A program made the translations under genes and the position numbers. A stretch of DNA of 21,159 nt from Hysterium pulicare CBS 123377 (taxonomy: Eukaryota; Ascomycota; Dothideomycetes; Hysteriales; Hysteriaceae). Below, piece by piece: positions 1 through 9,800 of this stretch (its first letter is position 1; each line of letters begins with the position of its first letter). Below the pieces are notes generated by a model that was not told the origin of the DNA, did not search any database, and saw nothing but the letters and a program-made list of their open reading frames with translations. Location of the stretch: the NCBI GenBank assembly GCA_000467715.1, contig AJFK01000345.1, forward strand, positions 1 through 21,159. Reading direction: 5' to 3'.

Positions 1-374
1 CCTCCCTCCTCCTCCGCCATCGCGGCGCCCAAATCCTGACCTACCCCTCCGCCTTCACTATCCCAACCGGCACCGCGCACTGGTCAACGCTCCTCCGGTC
101 TCGCGCCATAGAAACGCAATCGTACGTCATCGCAGCCGCGCAATGTGGGCCGCATAACGATGCCGGCACGAGGAAGAGCTATGGTCATAGTATGATTGTG
201 GATCCGTGGGGGCGGGTGGTTGCGGAATTGGGGGGGATGGAGATAGGGGACGAGGGGGAAGGGAGGGATGTTGGCGAGATTGCGGTTGCGGAGGTGGATT
301 TGGGGGTTTTGGAGAAGGTGAGGAGGGAGATGCCGCTTTTGAGGAGGACGGATGTGTATCCGGATATTAAGTAG
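1..374 (+). CDS. Nitrilase-family (Nit1/Nit2-type) amidase, C-terminal part
   Basis: The open frame runs into the window from the left (codons from base 3) and ends in TAG at 372-374, giving about 123 C-terminal residues. The motifs GAQILTYPSAFT, PTGTAHW, RAIETQSYVIAAAQ, SYGHSMIVDPWG and a VDLGVLEKVRREMP-like tail match the carbon-nitrogen hydrolase superfamily, closest to the Nit branch (deaminated-glutathione amidase or omega-amidase). In that family a Glu-Lys-Cys triad hydrolyses amide bonds. The catalytic Cys should lie just upstream of base 1, so it cannot be checked. The exact substrate is inference. The gene converges on the F-box-like gene with 169 bp between stops. Third positions are mostly C before about base 190 and G/T after it. 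Family assignment is firm; branch is less so. Confidence 0.9.
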   Translation, partial: SLLLRHRGAQILTYPSAFTIPTGTAHWSTLLRSRAIETQSYVIAAAQCGPHNDAGTRKSYGHSMIVDPWGRVVAELGGMEIGDEGEGRDVGEIAVAEVDLGVLEKVRREMPLLRRTDVYPDIK

Positions 375-543
375 CGTAGAAGAAGCACGTATTTTCAGGT
401 TAGATGCAGTGTAATTGGGAGATGAGACAGAGAATTTGAAACGTCTATTCACTCCTCTATTCTAGAACCTGTTCTAGATGGGTGAAATCATGACCCGCAA
501 AACTCCTAAATCAAAACGCTCATAAATCAATAATTTCAAACTT

Positions 544-1458
544 TCATGCGTCCAACCCCTGCGTTAATTTCGCTCTTCCCTGCACCCCAAGCCAAGCCAA
601 TCCATGATTCTCCCTACCAACATCCTCCAAGATATAGCTCAAAACCTCATGCTGTGGACAGTCTAGTCGTTTCGCTAGTGACTTGTACAGATGGCTATAC
701 AGAGTAGGAGGGCGTGGGACTTCGGGGTCGTTCCGTGGGCCAATGATGGTCGGGGATAGGAGCCTTTGGTCGTCGCCCATTTGTTCGATTTGTTCCTCGT
801 GGTATAGACGGAGAAGAGTCGTTTCTGCGGTGCCAGCCCGGTAGATGGTGTTGTGGATGAAATCTGGTCCTTCAGTCAGACAGGCCTCCGAGAAGCATAG
901 TTCGATTTCGGAACGGGTGTTGAGCTGGTTGCCGTCTAGTAGGCGATCGTACTTCATCATGTTGATCAGTCCGGACCCGGTGAGACGAGCACAAAGAGCG
1001 CTGAAGCGGAGGGCGAGAACGATTGCTGTAAGTGGGTCCGCAGACAATGATGTGATAAAGTCGACTTTGTCTTCATATTGCCCCTTCTCTTGCAAGTGGT
1101 AAAGAAGTAAGAGTCCCGTCGAAATTAGTGGCGTATTATGAGGCTCAACAGGCCAGTAATTGTCCTCATCCGTGAGCAAGTCCATAATACCATCAATCAC
1201 GTCGTAACGTCGAAGACACCGTGCGAGCCACTCATAGTCCGGCTGACGAGCGGGGTAAAAGTCGGCGATAACATTCGGAAGTTGTTTGACTGTAATATCC
1301 TGCGTAATGGAACGCTCATATTCGAGTATGATATCCGAGATATGCGGGACAGAGTGCAAGTCTTTCCAGGTTCCGCCGTTGAACTCGATATTGGTGATGA
1401 TTTCGATGATAATCTCAGTCGGTAAAATTGCAAGTCGAGCAGGCTTAGATAGCGACAT
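544..1458 (-). CDS. F-box-like domain protein, hypothetical
   Basis: This frame encodes 304 residues from ATG 1458, whose context GCAAAAATGTCG is good. An in-frame ATG at 1647 would add 63 residues (total 367), but those read like leader sequence rich in Phe, Tyr, Arg and Gln, so the shorter form is preferred. Residues about 9-50 (LAILPTEIIIEIITNIEF, then a Trp, then LHSVPHISDIILEYERSI) fit a fungal F-box: LP-x-E-I/L-x-x-E-I start followed by alternating hydrophobics. F-box proteins usually hook substrates to the SCF ubiquitin ligase through Skp1. The remaining 250 residues are mixed-charge and probably helical, with no leucine-rich or WD repeats that I can see. Target unknown. No intron is needed. 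The F-box call is by pattern only. Confidence 0.7.
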   Translation of the reverse strand: MSLSKPARLAILPTEIIIEIITNIEFNGGTWKDLHSVPHISDIILEYERSITQDITVKQLPNVIADFYPARQPDYEWLARCLRRYDVIDGIMDLLTDEDNYWPVEPHNTPLISTGLLLLYHLQEKGQYEDKVDFITSLSADPLTAIVLALRFSALCARLTGSGLINMMKYDRLLDGNQLNTRSEIELCFSEACLTEGPDFIHNTIYRAGTAETTLLRLYHEEQIEQMGDDQRLLSPTIIGPRNDPEVPRPPTLYSHLYKSLAKRLDCPQHEVLSYILEDVGRENHGLAWLGVQGRAKLTQGLDA

Positions 1459-2805
1459 TTTTGCAAAAGTTCTGGCGATAAACAGTGAAGCGTGGAATTT
1501 CAGGGGTTGTTGAGCAAGAGCAGTCTGAGAATAAAGGCGAGTGCGATTGGTGATTTCAATATATGAGCGTTGTTGCCGATAAAAAGCGAAGTGACAACTC
1601 ATCAAGAAGTGGAAATCTAGGTGATTTATATATGCGGGTTGGGCCATCCAAAAACGATGAGGGAATAACGATCAGAAGACTCAACAATGCGTATCTCATC
1701 CATGGATAGTGCTGTCACGTCACCACGCTGAAACTTTATCGTGGTTGAGTATCATATTGTCGGTAGAAAGCCGCGCAAACAAGCTCAGAAGCAGGGCCGA
1801 CCCAAAACATGTTAATGGCTGTTCCAGAGTTTGCGATGTGGAAACCGTGTGACTTTTGACATCATTGGTTTGGTAGCCGTGATAGGGTGGGGTGCGACTT
1901 CAGCCTCCGCCTGCAACGTAATAAGCTGCCTTGCTTGGGCCTTCATAGGACTACTAATTGATACAGGCCAGAGGATCGTGTGTGATGACTGAATAGCTAG
2001 ATTCTGATGGTTATCACACTCGAGACTGCCGTGTGCCGCGTCTTACTAATAATAATGGCACTTGACTTGCAGGGCTGAGTGCCTTGGTAGAAGGCTGTAG
2101 TACCAACGTGACGCTAGTACTTGAGATCAGTTCCCCGGTTGTAGATGGTTTGAGGTGTGAGTCATCGAGAGAATGAAAGTGTGAACTCAACCATATTTCT
2201 AGAAGCGAACTCGGGGAATTAGAAGCCGAAGAACAGAATTCGCTTTGAAACATCAGAGCAAGCCCTCGACAGCTGGACTGTTGAAAAGCAGTAGGCCAGA
2301 GAAGTGTGCAGCGCACATGTTTCCGTTCAGCACTGCTGGATCAGCGAGAATGTCGGCGCCGGGAGGTTCTTCAAGAGCGATAAAACCGTGAGATAGTGAG
2401 CGTCTGCCATGAAGCGGTTGAGATTGGCCGTCATGCTCGAGACAGGTCGTTCGCGAGATGGATTCGAAGTGGGTCACGATCTCTAACGTGGTGGAGCTCT
2501 AGCACCACCAATCTGTCCCTTGCGCTTAGCCTCATTGGGGCTAGCACATTTCTCATCTCCCATGGATCTACTTCAGCCTCAAACTTGCTCTCGTGACGAC
2601 TTCAGAAAACTTGGAGTTCCAAATGAGAGTTGATAAAGAATAATGGCTAACGTCGATGGCTGGGTTCGATAGCGTCATGGACTTTGCCTACAGCAACACC
2701 ACGATCAGCTCTAACTCAGCCAAATAGCAAAAATGCATTTCGAAAAGTGTTCTGCTCTAGAGCGTTGTCGGCATTTGTCGCCTATCAAAGCCGCTTTCTC
2801 GGAGG
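1459..2805. other. Spacer with no recognised gene
   Basis: The part next to 1458-1647 should hold the 5' leader and promoter of the F-box-like gene. Bases 1650-2700 contain short open frames on both strands (for example 2014-2316 and 2253-2477 on minus, 2396-2596 on plus), but none carries a motif I recognise or a consistent splice pattern. The rest of the MFS transporter whose 3' end survives at 2806-2993 would be expected here, and I could not read any of it. Decay beyond recognition, or deletion, is possible. Confidence 0.5.
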
Positions 2806-2993
2806 CCCTGGAACATGAGCTGGCTGGGTTTCTGCTCTTTGCGTCGGCTATGTATAAGAGGTTGGATGTTGGGTGGACGAGTAGTTTGCTGGCGTTTTTG
2901 GCGGTTGCGATTATTCTGGTTCCGTTTGTGCTTTATGCGTTTGTCGAGAGGTTGAGGAAGAATTATAGTAGGCATGCTAGGAAGGATTTTTGA
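2806..2993 (+). pseudogene. MFS transporter remnant, last transmembrane helices only
   Basis: The frame ends in TGA at 2991-2993 and reads HELAGFLLFASAMYKRLD, then VGWTSSLLAFLAVAIILVPF, then VLYAFVERLRK and a basic tail ending RHARKDF. This matches the C-terminal end of fungal DHA1-type major facilitator drug transporters: a G-F-x-L-F-A helix 11, a short loop with M-Y-x-x-L-x-V-G-W, helix 12, then basic residues. Upstream, where ten more helices belong, I find no matching frame, so the gene is truncated or decayed. The G/T-ending codons resemble the 3' ends of neighbouring genes, which suggests this was a true gene end on the plus strand. An open frame continues to 2733, but its first residues are not MFS-like. 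An alternative is a real gene with unusual introns. Confidence 0.6.
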
Positions 2994-3852
2994 GGCTTGT
3001 TTGAGGAGTTGGAGGGCCATGTTTCTTTAGAGCGCGGAGGGGTCCTGTAGATGCATGGCATTTTCTCGGACATGGTGTTGTTCGGGGGTTTGGGCATATT
3101 GATTTACTTTGCTTCGGTTTTGCGGGTTCGTGATATTGAGGCTTGTGGCATTTGGAGGAAATAGACCAACTGAAATAAGGCAAAACATATTGTCTATAGA
3201 GATCGTTATCCAAGATTCTATTTATCTTTCCGGGTTCTTTGCTTTTAGTTTTGTGTTATATAAAGGCAAAACACCTGGGCAGGTAAATAGACCAGTACAA
3301 GAGTAGGAATTAATTTATACAACTCTTAGAAAGCGTCTTATTCTTTGCAGTACAGAAGAGGAGAAAAGTCGAAAGGTAGTGAAAATGTATAGAGAAAGAA
3401 CATTATGCATCTTAGCCCGTATTCACCCTTTGCTTGTATAGTAGTCTATTGGTCGACCACGCATCTTGCGACGCTGATCGTTGTCTACCAAATGCGTTTA
3501 AGCTCGGCGATGCGTCGCGAATGCCTTTTCTGTCGCCGTGCACTAGATTCCCTTAGGCTATTGTAGCTAGCCTGGTTTAAGGCAGTAAACGAAGTAATTT
3601 AATCTTATTTAATTTAAGAGATATATTAGCATAAAGAAAGTTAATAGTGTTTGTATAGCATGGAAATTTAGGTTTATAGACAACTTGTATATTTGATATG
3701 CTAGACTAAAGAATAGAATCTATAACTACTTTTCTCTACTTTGTAAAACTTAAAACACTTAAGATACCAAACGCCAAACTCCCAGAATGCTAAACCCATC
3801 ACCTCCCCATCCCGCCCTCCCGCCTTTTTACCTCTCCACCCTAATACCTACT
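2994..3852. other. Spacer, AT-rich in its second half
   Basis: No gene is recognised. It should contain the 3' end region of the MFS remnant (+) and the 3' untranslated part of the large repeat-protein gene (-). From about 3590 to 3780 the sequence becomes very AT-rich with many TA steps. Together with the two other AT-rich patches in the window this could be repeat-induced point mutation (RIP) of an old repeat, but no element ends or coding remains are visible. Confidence 0.5.
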
Positions 3853-6800
3853 TTATCCCCCAATCATCTCAAAGATATAACAACCATGAATCTCATAGCT
3901 CACCCCACCCCCCATAACATGCGTCCACCCATGCTTCCCATGCTTCCCATTCCCAAGCACAACACCATGCTCATCCTCATACCACTCATCAAAACACGCC
4001 TCCTGAGCATCTGCAAACATGTCCATACAATCAAAATACGGGCTCCAAACCCGGGAACCTTTCTTGGGTGCGGTTACGGTGGGGATACAATCCTTCTTCG
4101 CATACAACCGAGCGAATGCTTTATGTGGGGGTTCTGGTTCGCCGAAGATCCACCACCATGGTGTGGGATCTGTTTGCTCGAGGGTCCACCATTTTGCGGA
4201 GTGGGGGTCTGAGATTATGATTTCAACGTCATTGATACAGAAGCTGGTGTAAGCTTCCCTGAAAAATTCGGGTGGGATCGGGGTGAGGGTTTTTATGTTG
4301 GTAGAGGAGATGTTCGAGTTGGGTGGGACTTTGTAGTGTGGTGGAAAGCATGTTGCTACTTTGGGGATGTTGACAGTGAGCATTTCGGCTGCGGTCTTAG
4401 AATACAACTTTCCAGTAGTATGGCCTACGGTTTTGATTATGGGTGCTGGGATTTTGGGTGAAGGTTTGGGTTTAGAGAAAGAGGTTGTGTGGGCCTTGTG
4501 AGTGGAGGTGGTGGTAACATGAGAACTGGAAGAGGAAGGCTTGATTGAATGGGCCTTGGAAATGGAGGAGGTGGCAGTATGCGATTTGGAAGCGGAAGAA
4601 GTTGAGTGAGACTTTGTAGTGGACTTGTGGGGCGATGAAGGTTTGTGGCTAGATTTGCTGGTGTGCCTGGATTTACTGGTGCTGCTCGATGCCGCCGTTG
4701 AGCTGGATTCCGCACTAGTAGCCGATGATGCTGCAGTGGAGCTGTCCTCAGCACTAGTACTTGGCTTAACAGATGTCTCAAAGGTGGTCTTGAGGCTCGA
4801 TTGGCTAGTATCGCTCGATGCCACTTCAGTGGAGCTGTACTCTCCACTAGAGGTTGGTTCCATGGTCGTCTCGGAAGTCGTCTGTCTGTCTGGCCCTTGA
4901 ATCGTGGTAGAGCTGGTTTGGCTGGTATCGCTTGATGCTGTTTCAGTTGAGCTATACTCTCCACTAGAGGTTGGTTCCATGGTCGTCTCGGAAGTCGTCT
5001 GTCTGTCTGGCCCTTGAGTCGTGGTAGAGCTGGTTTGGCTTGTATAGCTTGATGCTGTTTCAGTTGAGCTGTATCTATCGCTGTACGTTGGCTCTACAGT
5101 TGTCTCAAACGTCGTCTGCTGGTCTGGTCTATTGGTCGTTTTGGGACTGGGTTGGCTGGTATAGCTAGATGTTGCCTCAGTTGAGCTGAATTTGGAACTG
5201 CCTGTTGGCTCCACGGTTGTCTCAACAGTCGTCTGCTGGTCTGGTCCACTAGTCGTCTTGGGACTTGGTTGGCTGGTGTAGGTCGATGCTGCTTCAGTTG
5301 AGCTGAATTTCGCACTGTCGGTTGGCTCCGCAGTGGTCTCTAAAGTGGTCTGCTGGTCTTGACCTTGAGTCGTCTGTTGCTGTTCAGTCTTAGGTGCAGT
5401 CTGTACTTCACCTGTATAAGGATCCGCAGGCTTTGGTTTTAGAGTCTTCGGTAGCCCATCGATCTTCTGTGCACCAAATCGATATGGATACTTGTCGTTG
5501 TACTTTGAATTGAGAGCTCGCACTGCCGGTGTCCAGTCAAACACAACGTCACTCATCTTGCTTTTCATTTTTCGAGCCATTTCCTGCACTGCAGCCTTGA
5601 CAGCCCCAGGTCCTTTATCCTGGGCGGCTTTTGCGGCCTCAATACCGGACCCAAGTTCTTCGATAGCGGGCTGGAGAGCAGCAGCTGGGGGGCCTAACCC
5701 TGAAAAGGCGTCGATAAGACTAGGAGAGAGACTTGCTGCATCGATGCTCTCGTGGCTGAACTGGCTTGATTGCTCAGACCACTCCATCATTTGGTTGTGA
5801 AAATCTTCGACTTGCCAGTGCATGCGATCTAAGGCGTTAATAAGGCCTTGGGCATTCGGATGGCCGACACCGTTCTCCACATAATGGGGAATCTGCGCTA
5901 TGTCTTCCCAATAACATTGCGCACAATCCACGTTGTCGAGACCATCTACTATAGACCTCGTGCCGTCGTCGACGGCCGCTCCTAGCTTACTCATGGCTTG
6001 CAACGCACGTGTCAATATCTCTTGTTGTGGCTCCTCCGTGGTGGACCAGAGATCCAGTGTGTCTGTCAGCGCGCTGATGAGTCTACTCTGCATCTCAGGA
6101 AGTATATCCAACCCCATACCCCCTCTTAACATCTCGGCGGCCTCCTCTCCCACTCCCAAGAGTTCATCTATTTGCTGTCCCTGGAAACCCTGTCCGATTA
6201 AAGTCCGCCTGAACTGCCCCATCTTCTGTGTCAGATCGTGGAGTTCACTTCCTGGCACTGCGGCCGGATCAGAGCCTGCTTCTTCCCAGACATGCGTCAT
6301 CGATTCAGGCACTGGATCATAAACGCCTCGTCCCCCAGAACTGGAAGTAGATTCGGAATAATCGTAATCGTAATTCAGAGTAGATTCCGAGCCAGAAGGA
6401 GAAGTACCAGGAGATTGAGAATTGCTGGACCACCAATCGCTTGGGTTGGGCGGTATTCGTCTGTCGGCTATATGCTTCAAGAACTCACTGTAGGGATTAT
6501 TTGCGGGATTTGATGCCTCTAATGTAGGCTTCATCCAAGCATGCCAGAAAGTCTTAGCAACAGCTCCATAACCGAGGAACGCGCCAGCAATGCCACCCAA
6601 AGGCCCGAGAGTAGCTCCTAGGATGTCTTTTAAAGGGATTTTGGGATGGTAGGGATGAGGAAAAGGGCTGATGTTTGTTGTGTTCGAAGTTGTGGTTGAA
6701 GAAGCCGATTGCGAGGGTTTGGGAGAGGCGGTATTGCTTGTTGGGATCGAAGATGTAACTGGGGTAGAAGACGGCGAGGGTTTGGGAGAGGCGGTATTGC

Positions 6801-7368
6801 TTGTTGGGATCGAAGATGTGACTAGGGTAGAAGACGGCGAGGGTTTAAGAGAGGCGGTACTGTTTGTTGGGGTCGAAGATGTGACTGGGGTAGAAGACCG
6901 TGAGACTTTTATTTATGTCAGAACAGTACTATTAGAGCTTAAGACAGAGCACTTTGCTTAACGTACACGTAGAAGTAGAAGTAGAAGTAGGTGTAGATGA
7001 GATTTGAAGCTCATTTCCGTGTGCCGTTTCCGTGACAATCACTGTTGTCGTGACTATTTGTAGCCCCGAGTCGATGTCGCTTGCTATGAGCGAGGTTGTG
7101 GTAGGAGAATCAGACTGCGAGTCTGTTGTGAATGTTAGAATAGTAGCATCAAAGCTTGGTAGGCAACTTTGCTCAACGTACATAGAGAAATCGGTTCTGG
7201 TGTAGAAGCAGTGTGAAGGTCATCTGTGTATACAGTTTCCGTGACTACTTCTGTCACCGTGGATATTTCCAGCTGCGAGTCTCTACTCAAGAACTCCTGA
7301 GCAGCGGTGAAGGTTGCGGAGAGTGGGAGGACGAAGACCATAGCACTGAAGATGTTAAGTGGAGCCAT
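3853..7368 (-). CDS. Large secreted Ser/Thr-rich tandem-repeat protein
   Basis: Three exons: 7368-7182, 7122-6967 and 6905-3853. The introns are 59 and 61 nt, both start GTACGTT, with CTAAC and CTGAC branch points; frames join cleanly to 1131 residues. ATG 7368 opens a clear signal peptide (MAPLNIFSAMVFVLPLSATF, cleavage near residue 23). In order follow: a Thr-rich part with VTET motifs; three 21-residue Pro/Ser/Thr repeats; a Gly/Ala-rich hydrophobic segment near residue 215; a mostly helical domain to about residue 610 with one C-x-x-C; about six 39-residue Thr/Ser repeats (620-830); a Ser/Lys/His-rich stretch to about 930; and a Trp-rich C-terminal domain with six Cys. There is no terminal membrane helix, so it is probably free or bound to the wall and O-glycosylated. 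I do not recognise the family. An adhesin- or effector-like surface role is inference only. Confidence 0.78.
4771..5357 (-). repeat. 117-bp coding minisatellite (39-residue repeat)
   Basis: The segment of the large secreted gene with the recurring peptide ETT-x-EPT ... SSTE ... SYTSQ ... GPDQQ repeats at an exact 117-bp period: equivalent bases fall near 4866, 4983, 5100, 5217 and 5334. A sixth, shortened unit lies on the 4771 side. The two units at 4851-4967 and 4968-5084 are almost identical, while the outer units differ more, which suggests recent duplication or gene conversion in the middle of the array. The unit is a multiple of three, so copy-number change keeps the frame. Confidence 0.88.
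6713..6901 (-). repeat. 63-bp coding minisatellite, three copies
   Basis: Three tandem 63-bp units begin at 6713, 6776 and 6839. They lie in the third exon of the large secreted gene and encode a 21-residue Pro/Ser/Thr unit (PKPSPSSTPVTSSIPTSNTA-like). The first two copies differ at very few bases; the third, nearest the splice acceptor at 6906, is more diverged. Like the 117-bp array, the unit preserves the reading frame. Confidence 0.88.
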
Positions 7369-8356
7369 TTTGACAGTTGAAGCTGAGAAAAAGCTCTTAA
7401 GTGACTTCGAGAAGCTATATTTGGGTTGATAAAAGTTTGATATCAGTCGAAAGCGTTGGTAAATGTTAGTCGAAGAGATGTGAACAGAGAAGGAGGGACA
7501 GGCTCGGTCGCAGACTTTATATATTAAATTATTCATTGGGTTTTTCAAGACTAAACCTTAGGTGATTGATGCCTAAAACTCAACTATGGATGGTCTCCGA
7601 AGCTTTCTCATGGAGAAGTCATAAAGTCAGTGTATTCTTTTTTTGCCAACATATGAGCTCACGTTATCGAATCTTCTGCTCAGAAGTGTGTTAATAGCGG
7701 CGGTACCATGTCGTAAACTATTATCATAGTGCATTTCAACGAATTAGCCCAAGGTTCCAGGACGTTGCTAGGAGTTGGGCTGTTAGAGTATGGAAAAATT
7801 GTGAAGAGCACATATGTAGGAACCTCGGAAGGTTTCATGGTTCAGAATCTCACAGATCCATGGACAGCCTAGACCACGCTAGCCTATTCTGGTTTAGTCC
7901 AAATGGGCCGTCAACCTTCAGTCCACGACACTGAGCTCAAAACGCCTCAACACCAGCGTGTCATCGTGGAAAAGTGAACTGTACAAAGTCGCAGCATGCA
8001 AAATGTTAAGAGACTGGACCTATGCATGACTTCTCATTCCAATCTCAGGACTGCCAGCCGATCATTAAATCCAAACATATTTAGATTCGAGGTTAATATA
8101 TTTTTCCGTCTTGGATCCCAGGATCCCCATCTCCGCATTTTCTCACCTTTCTTATTGCGATAACTTCGCACCGAATGCAAACTGTAGTAATGAATCTCCG
8201 GTCGATCTCCCGTCCAACCCCTCTCTTAGAATCTCATTTCCGGGCAAGAATCTACATGCATAGATACAATATAATGGCCTCGCAGTCATCACTCTCAGAC
8301 TCGGTCAAACCGTCCACAAAATCTTTCCACGTGATTTATACCTTGAAACACTCACC
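7369..8356. other. Divergent promoter region: secreted repeat protein and GH105
   Basis: This 988-bp gap separates the start of the secreted repeat gene (-, ATG 7368) from that of the GH105 gene (+, ATG 8357), so it should hold both promoters. On the GH105 side a TATA-like run (ttaatatatttt) lies near 8093-8104. I could not read a protein-coding segment in it. The frame on minus that extends upstream of 7368 to 7548 lacks signal-peptide character and is taken as leader. Confidence 0.5.
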
Positions 8357-8381
8357 ATGCGCTGTTCATTCATATGCTTGA
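8175..8381 (+). other. Upstream ORF overlapping the GH105 start
   Basis: An ATG at 8175 opens a 68-codon frame ending at 8381, which overlaps the first 25 bases of the GH105 coding region (ATG 8357) in another frame. If the GH105 transcript begins upstream of 8175, ribosomes starting there would pass the true start. The transcript start is not known; a TATA-like run near 8095 makes this possible. The peptide resembles nothing known and may not be made. Confidence 0.3.
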
Positions 8382-9551
8382 CCTTAGTTAGCCTTGCTTC
8401 AGCAGCCACAGAACCCTACTCATCATGGATGGCCTCATCCTTCATCAGCCGCGGCGTTCCTCTAGACCGACACTACGCAAACGCGGTTCTCTACTCCGGA
8501 ATCCAAAGATCCTCCCAGCAAAACTCATCCCTTAGCACCTGGGCCTCTTCCCAAATCTCCAGCCTAATCGCCTCCAACGGCACGCTTCTAGGCTGGAACA
8601 AAACCTACTATTCACTCGACGACATCCGCGTCGGCAACAACATCTTGCACCACTGGAACGCGACCGGCCAAAAGGAAGAGAAGTATAAGATTGCCGCGAC
8701 GGGGTTGAAGAAACAGTTAGATTCGTTTCCGAGGAATAAAGAGGGAGGGTTTTGGCATCGCGATCCGCAGTATCCGAACCAGATGTGGTTGGATGGGATT
8801 TACATGGCTGAAACTTTCTACGGCATGTACACGCATTTCTTTGAGCCGGAGAATACGACCGCTTGGAATGATATCGCGCTGCAATTCGATCTCGTGGAAA
8901 AGCATTGTCGGAATCAGAGCTCCGGATTACTGGCTCATGGGTATGATAGTAGTAAGAAGGCAGTTTGGGCGGATCCGGTGACGGGCGCTAGTCCGCATGT
9001 TTGGGATAGGGCTGTTGGGTGGTATTTCATGGCGCTTGTGGATCTATTGCAGATTTTCCCGAAGGAATTGCCGGCGTATGAAAGATTGAAGGGTTATTTT
9101 ACGAGCCTTGCGGCGGCGTTGAAGAAGGCGCAGGATGGGAATGGGGGGTGGTGGCTTGTGATGGATGAACCGTATCCTGGTATGAAAGGGAATTATATCG
9201 AAAGTAGCGGAACGGCTATGTTTACATATGGATATCTGAAAGGAATACGCACGGGTTTGATTGAGGATGGGTATTTAGAAACGGCGCAGAAAGCGTACGA
9301 TCTTATGCTTCAGAAGTTTGTTCAGAAGAATGCGAATGGGACGTTGAGCTGGGAGGGTACGGTGCGAGTTGGAAGCTTGGATGGGAACGCATCGTATCAG
9401 GTATGTCATGTTCTTTACTGTGGAGAGTCTCTCACATGCTTATCACATACTACAGTACTACATCGGTGTTCCCATAGATGAGAACGATTACAAAGGAGCT
9501 GGACCATTTATGTTTGCGAGCGTTGAGATGGAGCTTCGTGGAGTATTATAG
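8357..9551 (+). CDS. Secreted GH105 unsaturated rhamnogalacturonyl hydrolase
   Basis: Two exons, 8357-9400 and 9456-9551, with a 55-nt intron (GTATGT to TACAG) give 379 residues, close to the roughly 370 of YteR-type enzymes. ATG 8357 sits in CACCATGC and starts a signal peptide (residues 1-16, cut after LASA). Family signatures include GGFWHRDPQYPNQMWLDGIY, whose D146 matches the catalytic Asp of YteR, then HVWDRAVGWYFMALVDLLQ, GGWWLVMDEP, SSGTAMFTYGYLKG and, after the intron, GVPIDENDYKGAGPFMFASVE. The enzyme hydrates and releases the unsaturated galacturonyl end left by rhamnogalacturonan lyases, so it belongs to extracellular pectin degradation. Several N-glycosylation sites (NGT, NKT, NAT, NTT) fit secretion. 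Third positions switch from C to G/T near 8665. It is convergent with the 8-Cys gene. Confidence 0.94.
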
Positions 9552-9800
9552 ATTTTCAATTCTCAAAAAGAGCATTTCGAACAGCTATGCTAGCATTCGC
9601 TCCCGATCAAAGCACATACCACAATCCTGATTCCCGTGAATGCTCATATAGGCATTATCGCTCCTAACGCATGAAACCAGAAGTCATGTAGGAGACCTTG
9701 CCTATCCATGGCACATGTCCCATGAAGGTATCTTCCTATCCCCGAACTTGCCTCTGGATCCTTCACTCCGCACTACCACATTCTCTCAACATCAAACACC

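Noticed and set aside
1459-1647. 63-residue N-terminal extension of the F-box-like protein from ATG 1647
   Set aside because: The added residues show no domain character, and the F-box normally lies near the N-terminus, as it does from ATG 1458. Protein or transcript data could reverse this.
3787-4212. 141-codon open frame on the plus strand
   Set aside because: Antisense to the C-terminal domain of the secreted repeat protein; Pro- and His-rich shadow without motif.
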